The notes beneath the pieces were generated by a model. The model was not told where the DNA came from. It searched no databases and saw only the letters and a program-made list of their open reading frames with translations. A stretch of DNA of 64,000 nucleotides from Arenicola marina (Eukaryota; Annelida; Polychaeta; Arenicolidae): contig OZ025249.1 in the NCBI GenBank assembly GCA_964019135.1, forward strand, positions 3,410,001 through 3,474,000, written 5' to 3'. The position numbers and the translations under genes were made by a program. Below, one piece after another: positions 1-14,539 of this stretch (positions are counted from its first letter, which is position 1; each line of letters begins with the position of its first letter).

Positions 1-2235
1 TTTAACACGCGTTCGCTATTTGGTTGCATTATGATTTCTTTTCAGCAGATTCAGGCGTCGGATCCCTTCATTTAGATTTGCAAAATCATAACACTGCTTT
101 CTCTTAAAGGTAAAGGCACCCTAGCTCTGTCACTGGGAAACCGAGGACGGCAACTCGTCCCTGTGTTCCCTCGGTGGATCAAGAGCCCGTATGCAGACCT
201 GCGTCACGTGTTCTGATGTCACGACAGTTCTCAGCACCACAATAAACGGGAGCCTGAAAGGAGTAAATGGCGACACGCGACACAAGGATATTTTAAAAAT
301 CGACATTTGCAAGTAACCCCCAAATTCCGACAAGGCGGATCTGAAAAAGCGACATCGACACAGATTTGTGAAAAGCGACACTGAACTTATCCAAAAAGCG
401 GCACGAAACGTCGTGAAACATCGACTTTCGATACTAAGAATTTTGAAAAATCGACACTGCACACTGGACCACCCCCCCTTCCACACCCCTATTAACGGAC
501 CCACAGAGAGTGTGCGTAACACGCGATGCCATTGTACATCAGTGACAAATGACATGTATAATGTGCAGAAACGATGTCTGGCTTATGCGAGAAATGTTAT
601 TGTAAGTCTCCATTAGTCTTAAAGTAATGCGAAGCCACCTTCACCGTAAGTTAACCGTTGTCGACAGACGGCGAAAGAGAGAGCCTCATTTCGGCCGCGC
701 ATTGTCCGTGAACGACAGTGCCAGAAGTGAACCAGCCCTCCTTCCCGACGTAGACCTTTAATTGAGTATGACTGTCGATTAATTTTTTTCTCCGCTGGAT
801 AGAATAAAATAAAATGCCACATGCAATGGTCTTTAAAAGGTCGCCGAGTAAACAACGTGAGTAGCGGAAGTTGTGTTTTCTGCACTTCCTTTTGTTGATT
901 CTTGAGTATAATGGAGCCGATTAGGCGGCTCTGTGGAGTAGGGGAGGACGGGACGCAACGGGGGGGGGAGGCAGAGTTGGCAGTTAAGTGATTTTTCGTC
1001 ATACACCTTGTGATTCCCATCTACCTGCCGGTATCATGGCCCATTATTTAGTTTTGAGCAGCTGAACCAGGGTTGTATTATGCAATGTGTGACGTCACTA
1101 GTAGAGGAACTGACATGTTGATGCTCAAGTTACGACTGAGGCGGGTACCACCTGGGTTGTCACATGCCCGGACACCACTCCGCCAAGCCAACATGTCAGG
1201 GGCCTGGAGACTGTGAAAGGGGGGGTGGGGTGGCTGCGGAGATGGACGTGGTTGCCATGGAGACAAATTGAGGAGGGGGCGGGGGGAGGAGCTGTCACGG
1301 GAAGTGTCGCTGTGATCTGCAGGCCTGAAGACCTAAAGACCTGCAGTATGGGCAGAATGGAAATAAATATCTCCAAACTGGGCGCCCAGTGAGATACCAG
1401 ACATATATACAGTCTGCCGATGATCAGGGGGGCCGGGTGACAGATGGATGTGACCACAGTACATGTTGTATGCTGTGGGGAAGATGTTACTCTGTGACCA
1501 CAATACATGCGGTATATGCTGGCCCTATGCTGTGAGTAGAATGTCTCCGGCACTCAAGGCTGCTTCACGCCTCCTGGGTTTTGACGTAGTCTCCTGTAAC
1601 ACACCGTGTACCAGACCTCAATGCCGGCACCGACCCAGAAACAAGTCTCATGGAAATGTCGGTCCCTGTTAAACCGGAAATGGTTTCTATAGTTGCCGAA
1701 TATGGTAACACTTTGCTGGGGACACCAGCGCGCTACTCCATTCAAAGGCCGCGGAGCGGGCGGGGTCGGGTGAGTGGGGTGGTGGAGGCGAGGGGGGGGG
1801 GGATCACCGAGGGTGGACGACCACGATGGCGACCCCTAGCGAAAGCAGTCAGCGTTTATATCGAATCAAAGGTCAATGAAAGTGTGTGACAAATTAATGC
1901 GATATGAAATATCCGTAGTACGTAGATAAACCGTAGCTTCAGTCTTCCAAAACCAAAACATAACATGATTTGTGGTTCAAGCCGCTTTCAACCGATAACC
2001 CCCACCCCCCGCGCCCACCAGCCGCCCTCTCAGGTTGCACCATTGTTTACCATGCGGTTGTGGCCACATATAGACACCTGCCAGCCAGACACATTAACAC
2101 ACGTCCATCAGGATCGAAGCTGCTCTAGGAAACAATAGGCGAAAAAACTGACAGAAACGCATCGTGAGTGCTCTCGGCGGATCGGGAGATCGACGAATTG
2201 CTTCACCCACACAATCCACGGTAGCGAGTACCATG
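1..2235. other. Unique sequence, no gene recognised
   Basis: No convincing exon, RNA gene or transposon is visible. Between about 280 and 460 a degenerate motif of the form AAAAA(T/G)CGACA recurs at irregular spacing of 20-40 bp and looks like an old, decayed tandem repeat. A perfect TGACGTCA (CRE-type palindrome) lies at 1090-1097, and several short G-runs occur near 960, 1220 and 1270-1290. The small open frames on both strands have no family resemblance and are treated as chance. Confidence 0.5.
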
Positions 2236-5200
2236 CGCGGACATACCTCCCATCGGTCAGACCTGTTACTACACGGACATACCTCCCATCGGACAGACCT
2301 GTTACTACACGGACATAGCTCCCATCGGACAGACCTGTTACTACACGGACACACCTCCCATCGGACAGACCTGTTACTACACGGACATACCTCCCATCAG
2401 ACAGACCTGTTACTACACGGACAAACCTCCCATCGGACAGACCTGTTACTACACGGACACACCTCCCATCAGACAGACCTGTTACTACATGGACACACCT
2501 CCCATCGGACAGACCTGTTACTACACGGACACACCTCCCATCGGACAGACCTGTTACTACACGGACACACCTCCCATCGGACAGACCTGTTACTACACGG
2601 ACATACCTCCCATCGGACAGACCTGTTACTACACGGACACACCTCCCATCGGACAGACCTGTTACTACACGGACATACCTCCCATCGGACAGACCTGTTA
2701 CTACACGGACACACCTCCCATCGGACAGACCTGTTACTACACGGACATACTTCCCATCGGACAGACCTGTTACTACACGGACATACCTCCCATCGGACAG
2801 ACCTGTTACTACACGGACATACCTCCCATCGGACAGACCTGTTACTACACGGACATACCTCCCATCGGACAGACCTGTTACTACACGGACATACCTCCCA
2901 TCGGACATACCTGTTACTACACGGACACACCTCCCATCGGACAGACCTGTTACTACACGGACATACCTCCCATCGGACAGACCTGTTACTACACGGACAT
3001 ACCTCCCATCGGACAGACCTGTTACTACACGGACATACCTCCCATCGGACAGACCTGTTACTACACGGACACACCTCCCATCGGACAGACCTGTTACTAC
3101 ACGGACATACCTCCCATCGGAGAGACCTGTTACTACACGGACACACCTCCCATCGGACAGACCTGTTACTTCACGGACACACCTCCCATCGGACAGACCT
3201 GTTACTACACGGACATACCTCCCATCGGACAGACCTGTTACTACACGGACACACCTCCCATCGGACAGACCTGTTACTACACGGACACACCTCCCATCGG
3301 ACAGACCTGTTATTACACGGACATACCTCCCATCGGACAGACCTGTTACTACACGGACACACCTCCCATCGGACAGACCTGTTACTACACGGACATACCT
3401 CCCATCGGACAGACCTGTTACTACACGGACATACCTCCCATCGGACAGACCTGTTACTACACGGACACACCTCCCATCGGACAGACCTGTTACTACACGG
3501 ACATACCTCCCATCGGACAGACCTGTTACTACACGGACATACCTCCCATCGGACAGACCTGTTACTACACGGACATACCTCCCATCGGACAGACCTGTTA
3601 CTACACGGACATACCTCCCATCGGACAGACCTGTTACTACACGGACATACCTCCCATCGGACAGACCTGTTACTACACGGACACACCTCCCATCGGACAG
3701 AGCTGTTACTACACGGACACACCTCCCATCGAACAGACCTGTTACTACACGGACATAACTCCCATCGGAGAGACCTGTTACTACACGGACATACCTCCCA
3801 TCGGACAGACCTATTACTACACGGACATACCTCCTATCGGACAGACCTGTTACTACACGGACATACCTCCCATCGGACAGACCTGTTACTACACGGACAT
3901 ACCTCCCATCGGACAGACCTGTTACTACACGGACACACCTGTTACTACACGGACACACCTCCCATCGGACATACCTGTTACTTCACGGACACACCTCCCA
4001 TCGGACAGACCTGTTACTACACGGACATACCTCCCATCGGACATACCTGTTACTTCACGGACACACCTCCCATCGGACAGAGCTGTTACTACGCGGACAC
4101 ACCTCCCATCGGACATACCTGTTACTTCACGGACACACCTCCCATCGGACAGAGCTGTTACTACACGGACACATCTCCCATCAGACAGACCTGTTACTAC
4201 ACGGACACACCTCCCATCAGACAGACCTGTTACTACACGGACACACCTCCCATCAGACAGACCCGTTACTACACGGACACACCTCCCATCGGACAGACCT
4301 GTTACTACACGGACACACCTCCCATCGGACAGACCTGTTACTACACGGACATACCTCCCATCGGACAGACCTGTTACTACACGGACACACCTCCCATCGG
4401 ACAGACCTGTTACTACACGGACATACCTCCCATCGGACAGACCTGTTACTACACGGACATACCTCCCATCGGACAGACCTGTTACTACACGGACACACCT
4501 CCCATCAGACAGACCTGTTACTACACGGACACACCTCCCATCAGACAGACCCGTTACTACACGGACACACCTCCCATCGGACAGACCTGTTACTACACGG
4601 ACACACCTCCCATCGGACAGACCTGTTACTACACGGACATACCTCCCATCGGACAGACCTGCTACTACACGGACACACCTCCTATCGGACAGACCTGTTA
4701 CTACACGGACATACCTCCTATCGGACAGACCTGTTACTACACGGACATACCTCCCATCGGACAGACCTGTTACTACACGGACACACCTCCCATCGGACAG
4801 ACCTGTTACTACACGGACATACCTCCTATCGGACAGACCTGTTACTACACGGACATACCTCCCATCGGACAGACCTGTTACTACACGGACACACCTCCCA
4901 TCGGACAGACCTGTTACTACACGGACACACCTCCTATCGGACAGACCTGTTACTACACGGACATACCTCCCATCGGACAGACCTGTTACTACACGGACAC
5001 ACCTCCCATCGGACAGACCTGTTACTACACGGACACACCTCCCATCGGACAGACCTGTTACTACACGGACATACCTCCCATCGGACAGACCTGTTACTAC
5101 ACGGACATACCTCCCATCGGACAGACCTGTTACTACACGGACACACCTCCCATCGGACAGACCTGTTACTACACGGACATACCTCCCATCGGACAGACCT

Positions 5201-8200
5201 GTTACTACACGGACACACCTGTTACTACACGGACACACCTCCCATCGGACAGACCTGTTACTACACGGACACACCTCCCATCGGACAGACCTGTTACTAC
5301 ACGGACATACCTCCCATCGGACAGACCTGTTACTACACGGACACACCTCCCATCGGACAGACCTGTTACTACACGGACATACCTCCCATCGGACAGACCT
5401 GTTACTACACGGACACACCTCCCATCGGACAGACCTGTTACTACACGGACATACCTCCCATCGGACATACCTGTTACTTCACGGACACACCTCCCATCGG
5501 ACAGAGCTGTTACTACACGGACATACCTCCCATCGGACAGACCTGTTACTACACGGACACACCTCCCATCGGACAGACCTGTTACTACACGGACATACCT
5601 CCCATCGGACAGACCTGTTACTACACGAACACACCTGTTACTACACGGACATACCTCCCATCTGACAGACCTGTTACTACACGGACACACCTCCCATCGG
5701 ACAGACCTGTTACTACACGGACATACCTCCCATCGGACAGACCTGTTACTGCACGGACATACCTCCCATCGGACATACCTGTTACTACACGGACACACCT
5801 CCCAGCGGACAGACCTGTTACTACACGGACATACCTCCCATCGGACAGACCTGTTACTTCACGGACATACCTCCCATCGGACAGACCTGTTACTACACGG
5901 ACACACCTCCCAGCGGACAGACCTGTTACTACACGGACACACCTCCCAGCGGACAGACCTGTTACTACACGGACACACCTCCCATCGGACAGACCTGTTA
6001 CTACACGGACACACCTCCCATCGGACAGACCTGTTACTACACGGACATACCTCCCATCGGACAGACCTGTTACTACACGGACATACCTCCCATCGGACAG
6101 ACCTGTTACTACACGGACACACCTCCCAGCGGACAGACCTGTTACTACACGGACACACCTCCCAGCGGACAGACCTGTTACTACACGGACACACCTCCCA
6201 TCGGACAGACCTGTTACTACACGGACATACCTCCCATCGGACAGACCTGTTACTACACGGACATACCTCCCATCGGACAGACCTGTTACTACACGGACAC
6301 ACCTCCCATCGGACAGACCTGTTACTACACGGACACACCTCCCATCGGACAGACCTGTTACTACACGGACATACCTCCCATCGGACAGACCTGTTACTTC
6401 ACGGACATACCTCCCATCGGACATACCTGTTACTACACGGACACACCTCCCAGCGGACAGACCTGTTACTACACGGACATACCTCCCATCGGACAGACCT
6501 GTTACTTCACGGACATACCTCCCATCGGACATACCTGTTACTACACGGACACACCTCCCAGCGGACAGACCTGTTACTACACGGACATACCTCCCATCGG
6601 ACAGACCTGTTACTACACGGAAATACCTCCCATCGGACAGACCTGTTACTACACGGACATACCACCCATCGGACAGACCTGTTATTACACGGATATACCT
6701 CCCATCGGACAGACCTGTTACTACACGGACATACCTCCCATCGGACATACCTGTTACTACATGAACATACCTCTCATTGGACAGACCTGTTACTACACGG
6801 ACATACCTCCCATCGGACAGACCTGTTACTACACGGACATACCTCCCATCGGACAGACCTGTTACTACATGGACACACCTCCCATCGGACAGACATGTTA
6901 CTACACGGACACACCTCCCATCGGACAGACCTGTTACTACACGGACACACCTCCCATCGGACAGACCTGTTACTACACGGACACACCTCCCATCGGACAG
7001 ACCTGTTACTACACGGACACACCTCCCATCGGACAGACATGTTACTACACGGACATACCTCCCATCGGACAGACCTGTTACTACACGGACATACCTCCCA
7101 TCGGACAGACCTGTTACTACATGGACACACCTCCCATCGGACAGACATGTTACTACACGGACATACCTCCCATCGGACAGACCTGTTACTACACGGACAC
7201 ACCTCCCATCGGACAGACCTGTTACTGCACGGACATACCACCCATCGGACAGACCTGTTACTACACGGACATACCTCCCATCGGACAGACCTGTTACTAC
7301 ATGGACACACCTCCCATCGGACAGACCTGTTACTACACGGACATACCTCCCATCGGACAGACCTGTTACTACACGGACATACCTCCCATCGGACAGACCT
7401 GTTACTACATGGACACACCTCCCATCGGACAGACATGTTACTACACGGACATACCTCCCATCGGACAGACCTGTTACTACACGGACACACCTCCCATCGG
7501 ACAGACCTGTTACTGCACGGACATACCACCCATCGGACAGACCTGTTACTACACGGACACACCTCACATCGGACAGACCTGTTACTACACGGACATACCT
7601 CCCATCGGACAGACCTGTTACTACACGGACACACCTCCCATCGGACAGACCTGTTACTACACGGACACACCTCCCATCGGACAGACCTGTTACTACACGG
7701 ACATACCTCCCATCGGACAGACCTGTTACTACACGGACACACCTCCCATCGGACAGACCTGTTACTACACGGACATACCTCCCATCGGACAGAACTGTTA
7801 CTACACGGATATACCTCCCATCGGACAGACCTGATACTACACGGACACACCTCCCATCGGACAGACCTGTTACTACACGGACATACCTCCCATCGGACAG
7901 ACCTGATACTACACGGACATACCTCCCATCGGACAGACCTTTTACTACACGGACACACCTCCCATCGGACAGACCTGTTACTACACGGACACACCTCCCA
8001 TCGGACAGACCTGTTACTACACGGACACACCTCCCATCGGACAGACCTGTTACTACACGGACATACCTCCCATCGGACAGACCTGTTACTACACGGACAC
8101 ACCTCCCATCGGACAGACCTGTTACTACACGGACATACCTCCCATCGGACAGACCTGTTACTACACGGACACACCTCCCATCGGACAGACCTGTTACTAC

Positions 8201-11200
8201 ACGGACACACCTCCCATCGGACAGACCTGTTACTTCACGGACATACCTCCCATCGGACAGACCTGTTACTACACGGACACACCTCCCATCGGACAGACCT
8301 GTTACTACACGGACATACCTCCCATCGGACAGACCTGTTACTACACGGACACACCTCCCATCGGACAGACCTGTTACTACACGGACACACCTCCCATCGG
8401 ACAGACCTGTTACTACACGGACATACCTCCCATCGGACAGACCTGTTACTACACGGACATACCTCCCATCGGACAGACCTGTTACTACATGGACACACCT
8501 CCCATCGGACAGACCTGTTACTACACGGACACACCTCCCATCGGACAGACCTGTTACTACACGGGCATACCTCCCATCGGACAGACCTGTTACTACACGG
8601 ACATACCTCCCATCGGACAGACCTGTTACTACACGGACACACCTCCCATCGGACAGACCTGTTACTACACGGACATACCTCCCATCGGACAGAACTGTTA
8701 CTACACGGATATACCTCCCATCGGACAGACCTGATACTACACGGACACACCTCCCATCGGACAGACCTGTTACTACACGGACATACCTCCCATCGGACAG
8801 ACCTGATACTACACGGACATACCTCCCATCGGACAGACCTTTTACTACACGGACACACCTCCCATCGGACAGACCTGTTACTACACGGACACACCTCCCA
8901 TCGGACAGACCTGTTACTACACGGACATACCTCCCATCGGACAGACCTGTTACTACACGGACATACCTCCCATCGGACAGACCTGTTACTACACGGACAT
9001 ACCTCCCATCGGACAGACCTGTTACTACACGGACATACCTCCCATCGGACAGACCTGTTACTACACGGACACACCTCCCATCGGACAGACCTGTTACTAC
9101 ACGGACATACCTCCCATCGGACAGACATGTTACTACACGGACATACCTCCCATCGGACAGACCTGCTACTACACGGACATACCTCCCATCGGACAGACCT
9201 GTTACTACACGGACATACCTCCCATCGGACAGACATGTTACTACACGGACACACCTCCCATCGGACAGACCTGTTACTACACGGACATACCTCCCATCGG
9301 ACAGACCTGTTACTACACGGACATACCTCCCATCGGACAGACCTGTTACTACACGGACACACCTCCCATCGGACAGACCTGTTACTACACGGACATACCT
9401 CCCATCGGACAGACCTGTTACTACACGGACACACCTCCCATCGGACAGACCTGTTACTACACGGACATACCTCCCATCGGACAGACCTGTTACTACACGG
9501 ACACACCTCCCATCGGACAGACCTGTTACTACACGGACATACCTCCCATCGGACAGACCTGTTACTACACGGACACACCTCCCATCAGACAGACCTGTTA
9601 CTACACGGACACACCTCCCATCGGACAGACCTGTTACTACACGGATATACCTCCCATCGGACAGACCTGTTACTACACGGACACACCTCCCATCGGACAG
9701 ACCTGTTACTACACGGACACACCTCCCATCGGACAGACCTGTTACTACACGGACACACCTCCCATCGGACAGACCTGTTACTACACGGACATACCTCCCA
9801 TCGGACAGACCTGTTACTACACGGACACACCTCCCATCAGACAGACCTGTTACTACACGGACATACCTCCCATCGGACAGACCTGTTACTACACGGACAT
9901 ACCTCCCATCGGACAGACCTGTTACTACACGGACACACCTCCCATCGGACAGACCTGTTACTACACGGACATACCTCCCATCGGACAGACATGTTACTAC
10001 ACGGACATACCTCCCATCGGACAGACCTGTTACTACACGGACACACCTCCCATCGGACAGACCTGTTACTACACGGACATACCTCCCATCGGACAGACCT
10101 GTTACTACACGGACATACCTCCCATCGGACAGACCTGTTACTACACGGACACACCTCCCATCGGACAGACCTGTTACTACACGGACATACCTCCCATCGG
10201 ACAGACCTGTTACTACACGGACACACCTCCCATCGGACAGACCTGTTACTACACGGACATACCTCCCATCGGACAGACATGTTACTACACGGACACACCT
10301 CCCATCGGACAGACCTGTTACTACACGGACATACCTCCCATCGGACAGACCTGTTACTACACGGACACACCTCCCATCGGACAGACCTGTTACTGCACGG
10401 ACACACCTCCCATCGGACAGACCTGTTACTACACGGACATACCTCCCATCGGACAGACCTGTTACTACACGGACATACCTCCCATCGGACAGACCTGTTA
10501 CTACACGGACACACCTCCCATCGGACAGACCTGTTACTACACGGACACACCTCCCATCAGACAGACCTGTTACTACACGGACACACCTCCCATCGGACAG
10601 ACCTGTTACTACACGGACATACCTCCCATCGGACAGACCTGTTACTACACGGACACACCTCCCATCGGACAGACCTGTTACTACACGGACATACCTCCCA
10701 TCGGACAGACCTGTTACTACACGGACATACCTCCCATCGGACAGACCTGTTACTACACGGACACACCTCCCATCGGACAGACCTGTTACTACACGGACAC
10801 ACCTCCCATCGGACAGACCTGTTACTACACGGACACACCTCCCATCGGACAGACCTGTTACTACACGGACATACCTCCCATCGGACAGACCTGTTACTAC
10901 ACGGACACACCTCCCATCGGACAGACCTGTTACTTCACGGACACACCTCCCATCGGACAGACCTGTTACTACACGGACATACCTCCCATCGGACAGACCT
11001 GTTACTACACGGACACACCTCCCATCGGACAGACCTGTTACTACACGGACACACCTCCCATCGGACAGACCTGTTACTACACGGACACACCTCCCATCGG
11101 ACAGACCTGTTACTACACGGACATACCTCCCATCGGACAGACCTGTTACTACACGGACACACCTCCCATCGGACAGACCTGTTACTACACGGACATACCT

Positions 11201-11719
11201 CCCATCGGACAGACCTGTTACTACACGGACATACCTCCCATCGGACAGACCTGTTACTACACGGACACACCTCCCATCGGACAGACCTGTTACTACACGG
11301 ACACACCTCCCATCGGACAGACCTGTTACTACACGGACATACCTCCCATCGGACAGACCTGTTACTTCACGGACACACCTCCCATCGGACAGACCTGTTA
11401 CTACACGGACACACCTCCCATCGGACAGACCTGTTACTACACGGACATACCTCCCATCGGACAGAGCTGTTACTACACGGACACACCTCCCATCGGACAG
11501 AGCTGTTACTACACGGACACACCTCCCAGCGGACAGACCTGTTACTACACGGACACACCTCCCATCGGACAGACCTGTTACTACACGGACACACCTCCCA
11601 TCGGACAGACCTGTTACTACACGGACACACCTCCCATCGGACAGACCTGTTACTACACGGACATACCTCCCATCGGACAGACCTGTTACTACACGGACAC
11701 ACCTCCCATCGGACAGACC
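2236..11719. repeat. Giant 36-bp minisatellite (about 264 copies)
   Basis: Head-to-tail 36-bp units, each containing ACGGACATACCTCCCATCGG followed by ACAGACCTGTTACTAC. The main sequence variant is ACAT versus ACAC after ACGG; others are CAGCGG, TTCACGG, TGCACGG and ATGGAC. Because 36 is divisible by 3 and the unit lacks stops in all three plus frames and two minus frames, open frames thousands of codons long run through it, for example plus 2164-11808 and minus 5621-11737. Three shortened 20-bp units (near 3937, 5213 and 5635) have lost 16 bp between direct ACCT repeats and rotate the plus frame through all three phases. There is no credible start context, splice site or protein family, so I call this non-coding satellite DNA. 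It has no spacers and is not a CRISPR array. Confidence 0.97.
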
Positions 11720-12221
11720 AGTTTGGTACCGACACATTTTGCTTGAATTCCCTTTCTCTAATGATCGCCTTGCGCGCTCTGGCGAAATGTGCTGGTGCGC
11801 GGTCTTAAAAGATAAGTTTGTTTATAAGCAAACTCCAGCGACAGAGAGCCAGTGTCACAGCGTTAGACTTGTAGTTCTGGCAGTCATAACTCTCATGTTG
11901 CCCTGGTTTGTTGATGAATACCTGTATTATCGGCCCACCCAGCACCCCCGCGGTAATCAGGGGGTCGCTTGGGTGTTGGCCGTGTGTGCTTAATCCCCAT
12001 AATAAATTATTTGATATGTCGGATGACTCTCGCGGTCTTTGCACTTTATGCTTCCCCCCTGACCGTAGCAGTATTTACCTTCATTGGTCGCTCAATATTT
12101 GTCCCTCATTTTCATAGATAAGGCGATCGTGCGTAGATAAAAACCAAACGTGGGCTGATCAAACATGGCTTCTAAGTCGGTCACGGTCATTAATCGCTTG
12201 AGGGTCTGGCGTGGTGTTAAC
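11720..12221. other. Unique spacer between arrays
   Basis: About 500 bp of unique sequence between the 36-bp and 28-bp arrays. Open frames here are run-ons from the array. An AATAAA lies near 12,000 on the plus strand, without a gene to assign it to. I see nothing else. Confidence 0.45.
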
Positions 12222-12626
12222 AGGGGTTGACAGACGCGGCTAGCCTGGCGCGGGTTGACAGGCGCGGGTTAACAGGCGCGGCTAGCCTGTCGCGGGTTGA
12301 CAGGCGCGGCTAGCCTTTCGCGGGTTGACAGGCGCGGCTAGGCTGTTGCGGGATGACAGGCGCGGCTAGCCTTTCGCGGGATGACAGGCGCGGCTAGCCT
12401 TTCGCGGGTTGACAGGCGCGGCTAGGGTGTCGCGGGATGACAGGCGCGGCTAGCCTTTCGCGGGTTGACAGGCGCGGCTAGGCTGTCGCGGGTTGACATG
12501 CGCGGCTAGCCTTTCGCGGGTTGACATGCGCGGCTAGCCTTTCGCGGGTTGACAGGCGCGGCTAGGCTGTCGCGGGTTGACAGGCGCGGCTAGCCTTTCG
12601 CGGGTTGACAGGAGCGGCTAGCTTGT
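12222..12626. repeat. 28-bp GC-rich minisatellite (about 14 copies)
   Basis: Units of 28 bp built on TTGACAGGCGCGGCTAGCC plus TTTCGCGGG or TGTCGCGGG. Each unit contains the 8-bp palindrome GGCTAGCC. The first units are irregular (GGGTTAACAGG variants), and the last ends near GCTTGTCGAAC. Confidence 0.95.
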
Positions 12627-13390
12627 CGAACTCAGTTCCAACGTGAGAAATCAAGGATAGAAAAAGAAAACAAGACGATAGATTACGTGTGCCTAATGAA
12701 ATCTAATGTATCCAGGAGGTAACGGCTACCCACCCCACCTACCCGCCACCCACCCCCTCCGTTGAAGCCGCAGTCGCCCCATTGGCCGCATACATGAATA
12801 CGGTAGCCCCCCCGCCGCCCCGGTCGCCCAATTGCATACGCATCTTCACCCGGCTCGTCAGGTCTATATCTTAATATCCTGTCGAAAAGGTTTTAACAGT
12901 CGACCTCGGCGCCCCTAGCGGCGTAACTCTTTAGCGATTGAAGAGGTATGGTGTCGTGTGGGTGACCAGAAAGCTCGCCGGTCCCAGTGGGGGTGGGTGG
13001 GGGTGGGAGGGGTGGAGAAGGGGGGGGTGGGTAAGAGATGTAAAGGTACTGGGTAACAGACAAGAGGATCTCCATTGAACAAATATCGATTATACGTCAT
13101 CCCGAAAGGTATGACGTAACCGCCGCTAATCATATGACTAATTTTGTAAGTGGATCCGCGGACGTGCACTGCCGAGCCCGACATGGTCCAGGGTCCCGGG
13201 CTGACTCGCCGCAAGAGGCCCGCACAGTGGCGCCCTCCGGGGGGAATTTTTGTAGCGCTTTTGATGGGCTGCTTATTGTGGAGCGGGGGGGGGAGGGGAG
13301 CGCGGGGAGGTGGGGTGGCGGGGGGGGGTGGGGAGGGGGCGCCGAGGAGGCCATGGACACACACCTGTAAATTTCCAGAATCAGTCCAGT
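12627..13390. other. Unique sequence with C- and G-rich tracts
   Basis: Holds C-rich stretches at 12,730-12,820 and G-rich stretches at 12,985-13,030 and 13,285-13,345 (many runs of five or more G, quadruplex-prone on the plus strand). No gene is supported. The proline- or glycine-rich open frames are low-complexity artefacts. Confidence 0.5.
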
Positions 13391-14520
13391 CCACAGCGCA
13401 GTCCTCACCCGAGGCCTTACCCCATTCTCAATCCCAGTCCTCACCCCAGCCCTCACCCCAGTCCTCACTCCAGTCCTCACCCCAGCCCTCACCCCAGTCC
13501 TCACTCCAGTCCTCATCCCAGTCGTCACCCCAGTCCTCACTCCAGGTCTCACCCTAGTCCTCACCCTAACGGCACCCCAGTCCTCACCCCAGTCCACACC
13601 CCAGCCCTCACCCCAGTCGTCACCCCAGTCCTCACCCTAGTCCACACCACAGTCCTCATCCCAGTCGTCACCCCAGTCGTCACCCCAGTCCTCACCCCAG
13701 TCCTCACCCCAGCCCTCACCCCAGTCCTCACTCCAGTCCTCACCCCAGCCCTCACCCCAGTCGTCACCCCAGTCCTCATCCCAGTCCACATCCCAGTCCT
13801 CATCCCAGTCCTCACCCCAGCCCTCACCCCAGTCCTCACTCCAGTCCTCACCCCAGCCCTCACCCCAGTCCTCACTCCAGTCCTCACCCCAGTCGTCACC
13901 CCAGTCCTCACTTCAGGCCTCACCCCAGTCCTCACCCCAACGGCACCCCAGTCCTCACCCCAGTCCACACCCCAGCCCTCACCCCAGTCGTCACCCCAGT
14001 CCTCACCCCAGTCCACACCCCAGTCCTCATCTCAGTCGTCACCCCAGTCGTCACCCCAGTCCTCACCCCAGTCCTCACCCCAACGGCACCCCAGTCCTCA
14101 CCCCAGTCCACACCCCAGCCCTCACCCCAGTCGTCACCCCAGTCCTCATCTCAGTCGTCACCCCAGTCGTCACCCCAGTCCTCACCCCAGTCCTCACCCC
14201 AGTCCTCACCGCAGTTCTCACCCCAGTCATCACCCCAGTCCTCACCCCAGTCCTCACCCCAGTCCTCACCGCAGTCCTCACCCCAGTCCACACCCCAGTC
14301 CTCACTCCAGTCCGCACCCCAGTCCTCACTCCAGTCCTCACCCCAGTCCTCACCCCAGTCCTCACTCCAGTCCTCACTCCAGTCCTCACCCCAGTCCTCA
14401 CTCCAGTCCTCACCCCAGTCCTCATCCCAGTCCTCACCCCAGTCCTCAGTCGTCCTCACCCCAGTCCTCACCCGAGTCCTCACCCCAGTCCTCACCCCAG
14501 TCCTCACCCCAGTCCTCACT
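13391..14520. repeat. 12-bp C-rich minisatellite (about 94 copies)
   Basis: Tandem 12-bp units of the type CCCCAGTCCTCA, with GCCCTCA, GTCGTCA, GTCCACA and TCCAGTC variants arranged in larger blocks. A block containing AACGGCACCCC recurs near 13,570, 13,930 and 14,085, a higher-order structure. All frames on one strand are open (Ser-Pro-His type), which follows from the unit and is not evidence of coding. Confidence 0.96.
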
Positions 14521-14539
14521 CCCCCCCCCCCCCCCCCCC
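14521..14539. repeat. Homopolymer C tract (19)
   Basis: Nineteen uninterrupted C at the downstream edge of the 12-bp array. Runs like this are assembly-error prone. Confidence 0.9.

Noticed and set aside
2236..11719. CRISPR array
   Set aside because: 36-bp repeats superficially fit, but they are head-to-tail without spacers and the DNA is clearly animal.
2164..11808. A 3,214-codon plus-strand frame, and 616-, 497- and 2,038-codon minus-strand frames, as giant repeat proteins
   Set aside because: They exist because a 36-bp unit without stops repeats in phase. The frame passes through all three phases of the unit, both strands are open, and there is no start context, splice site or family match.
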